From positions 1-38,320 of the forward strand of contig JAUZPY010000007.1 of assembly GCA_030705805.1 (NCBI GenBank): a stretch of 38,320 nt of DNA, in the 5' to 3' direction. A program made the position numbers and the translations under genes. The first letter of the stretch is position 1, and each line of letters opens with the position of its first letter. This document shows positions 38,300 through 38,320 of this stretch, piece after piece. The notes under the pieces are model-generated. The model worked only from the letters and a program-made list of their open reading frames with translations. It was not told the origin of the DNA and searched no databases. The stretch is from Bacillota bacterium (lineage in GTDB: Bacteria > Bacillota > Clostridia > CAKSNL01 > HGM11501).

Positions 38300-38320
38300 G
38301 CATTATTTGTAAAAACAAGC

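Noticed and set aside
1-38320. A CRISPR array or prophage
   Set aside because: No regularly spaced identical repeats, Cas-like genes, phage structural genes or integrase other than the IS3 transposase were seen.

Overview
The window looks like a chromosomal segment of a low-GC, spore-forming anaerobic Firmicute, probably a gut-type Clostridium relative. The basis is an AT-rich sequence with AGGAGG-type ribosome binding sites, sigma-A promoters of the TTGACA/TATAAT type, the spore maturation pair spmA-spmB, and a large plant-polysaccharide gene set. Genus cannot be fixed from this sequence.

Layout. (1) 1-6.3 kb is an accessory block: a truncated gene at the edge, a rifamycin phosphotransferase (rph), a complete IS3-family element, a membrane-anchored protein of unknown function and a HAD phosphatase. 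Palindromic repeats with a GGGGACGG core lie between these genes. The IS sits inside one of the palindromes, and its 3-bp target duplication can be read. (2) 6.5-11.5 kb is housekeeping: rlmCD-ilvN-ilvB overlap end to end on the minus strand, and a divergent M18 aminopeptidase lies beside them. (3) 11.6-20.0 kb is an eight-gene chemosensory operon: response regulator, CheC-like phosphatase, PAS-GGDEF diguanylate cyclase, CheA, CheW, methyl-accepting receptor, CheR, CheB. A near-consensus promoter is followed by a strong intrinsic terminator before the first gene. No flagellar or pilus gene is present in the window. (4) 20.0-21.5 kb is luxS-mtnN-DUF896, the SAH/AI-2 pathway. (5) 21.7-33.5 kb is a carbohydrate region: a DUF4091 protein, a small membrane protein, a GH127-like beta-L-arabinofuranosidase, two secreted proteins ending in copper-amine-oxidase-like stalk domains, an unknown 227-aa protein amid related hairpins, and a cytoplasmic GH10 enzyme. 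(6) 33.7-38.3 kb holds tRNA-Thr and tRNA-Tyr, spmAB, an AbrB-type regulator with a zinc-ribbon tail, a NagD-like phosphatase and L-rhamnose isomerase.

How the parts fit. The chemosensory operon encodes receptor, kinase, adaptor, both adaptation enzymes, a CheY-type output and a phosphatase. The co-transcribed diguanylate cyclase suggests that receptor signalling and c-di-GMP are linked. The glycosidases and rhaA point to growth on arabinose- and rhamnose-rich plant wall polymers: two surface proteins outside the cell, with GH10, GH127 and DUF4091 proteins lacking signal peptides and so probably acting on imported oligosaccharides. No sugar transporter is present. The least explained parts are the leader terminator of the chemosensory operon, the repeat-bracketed rph segment, and the 227-aa gene with its hairpins.
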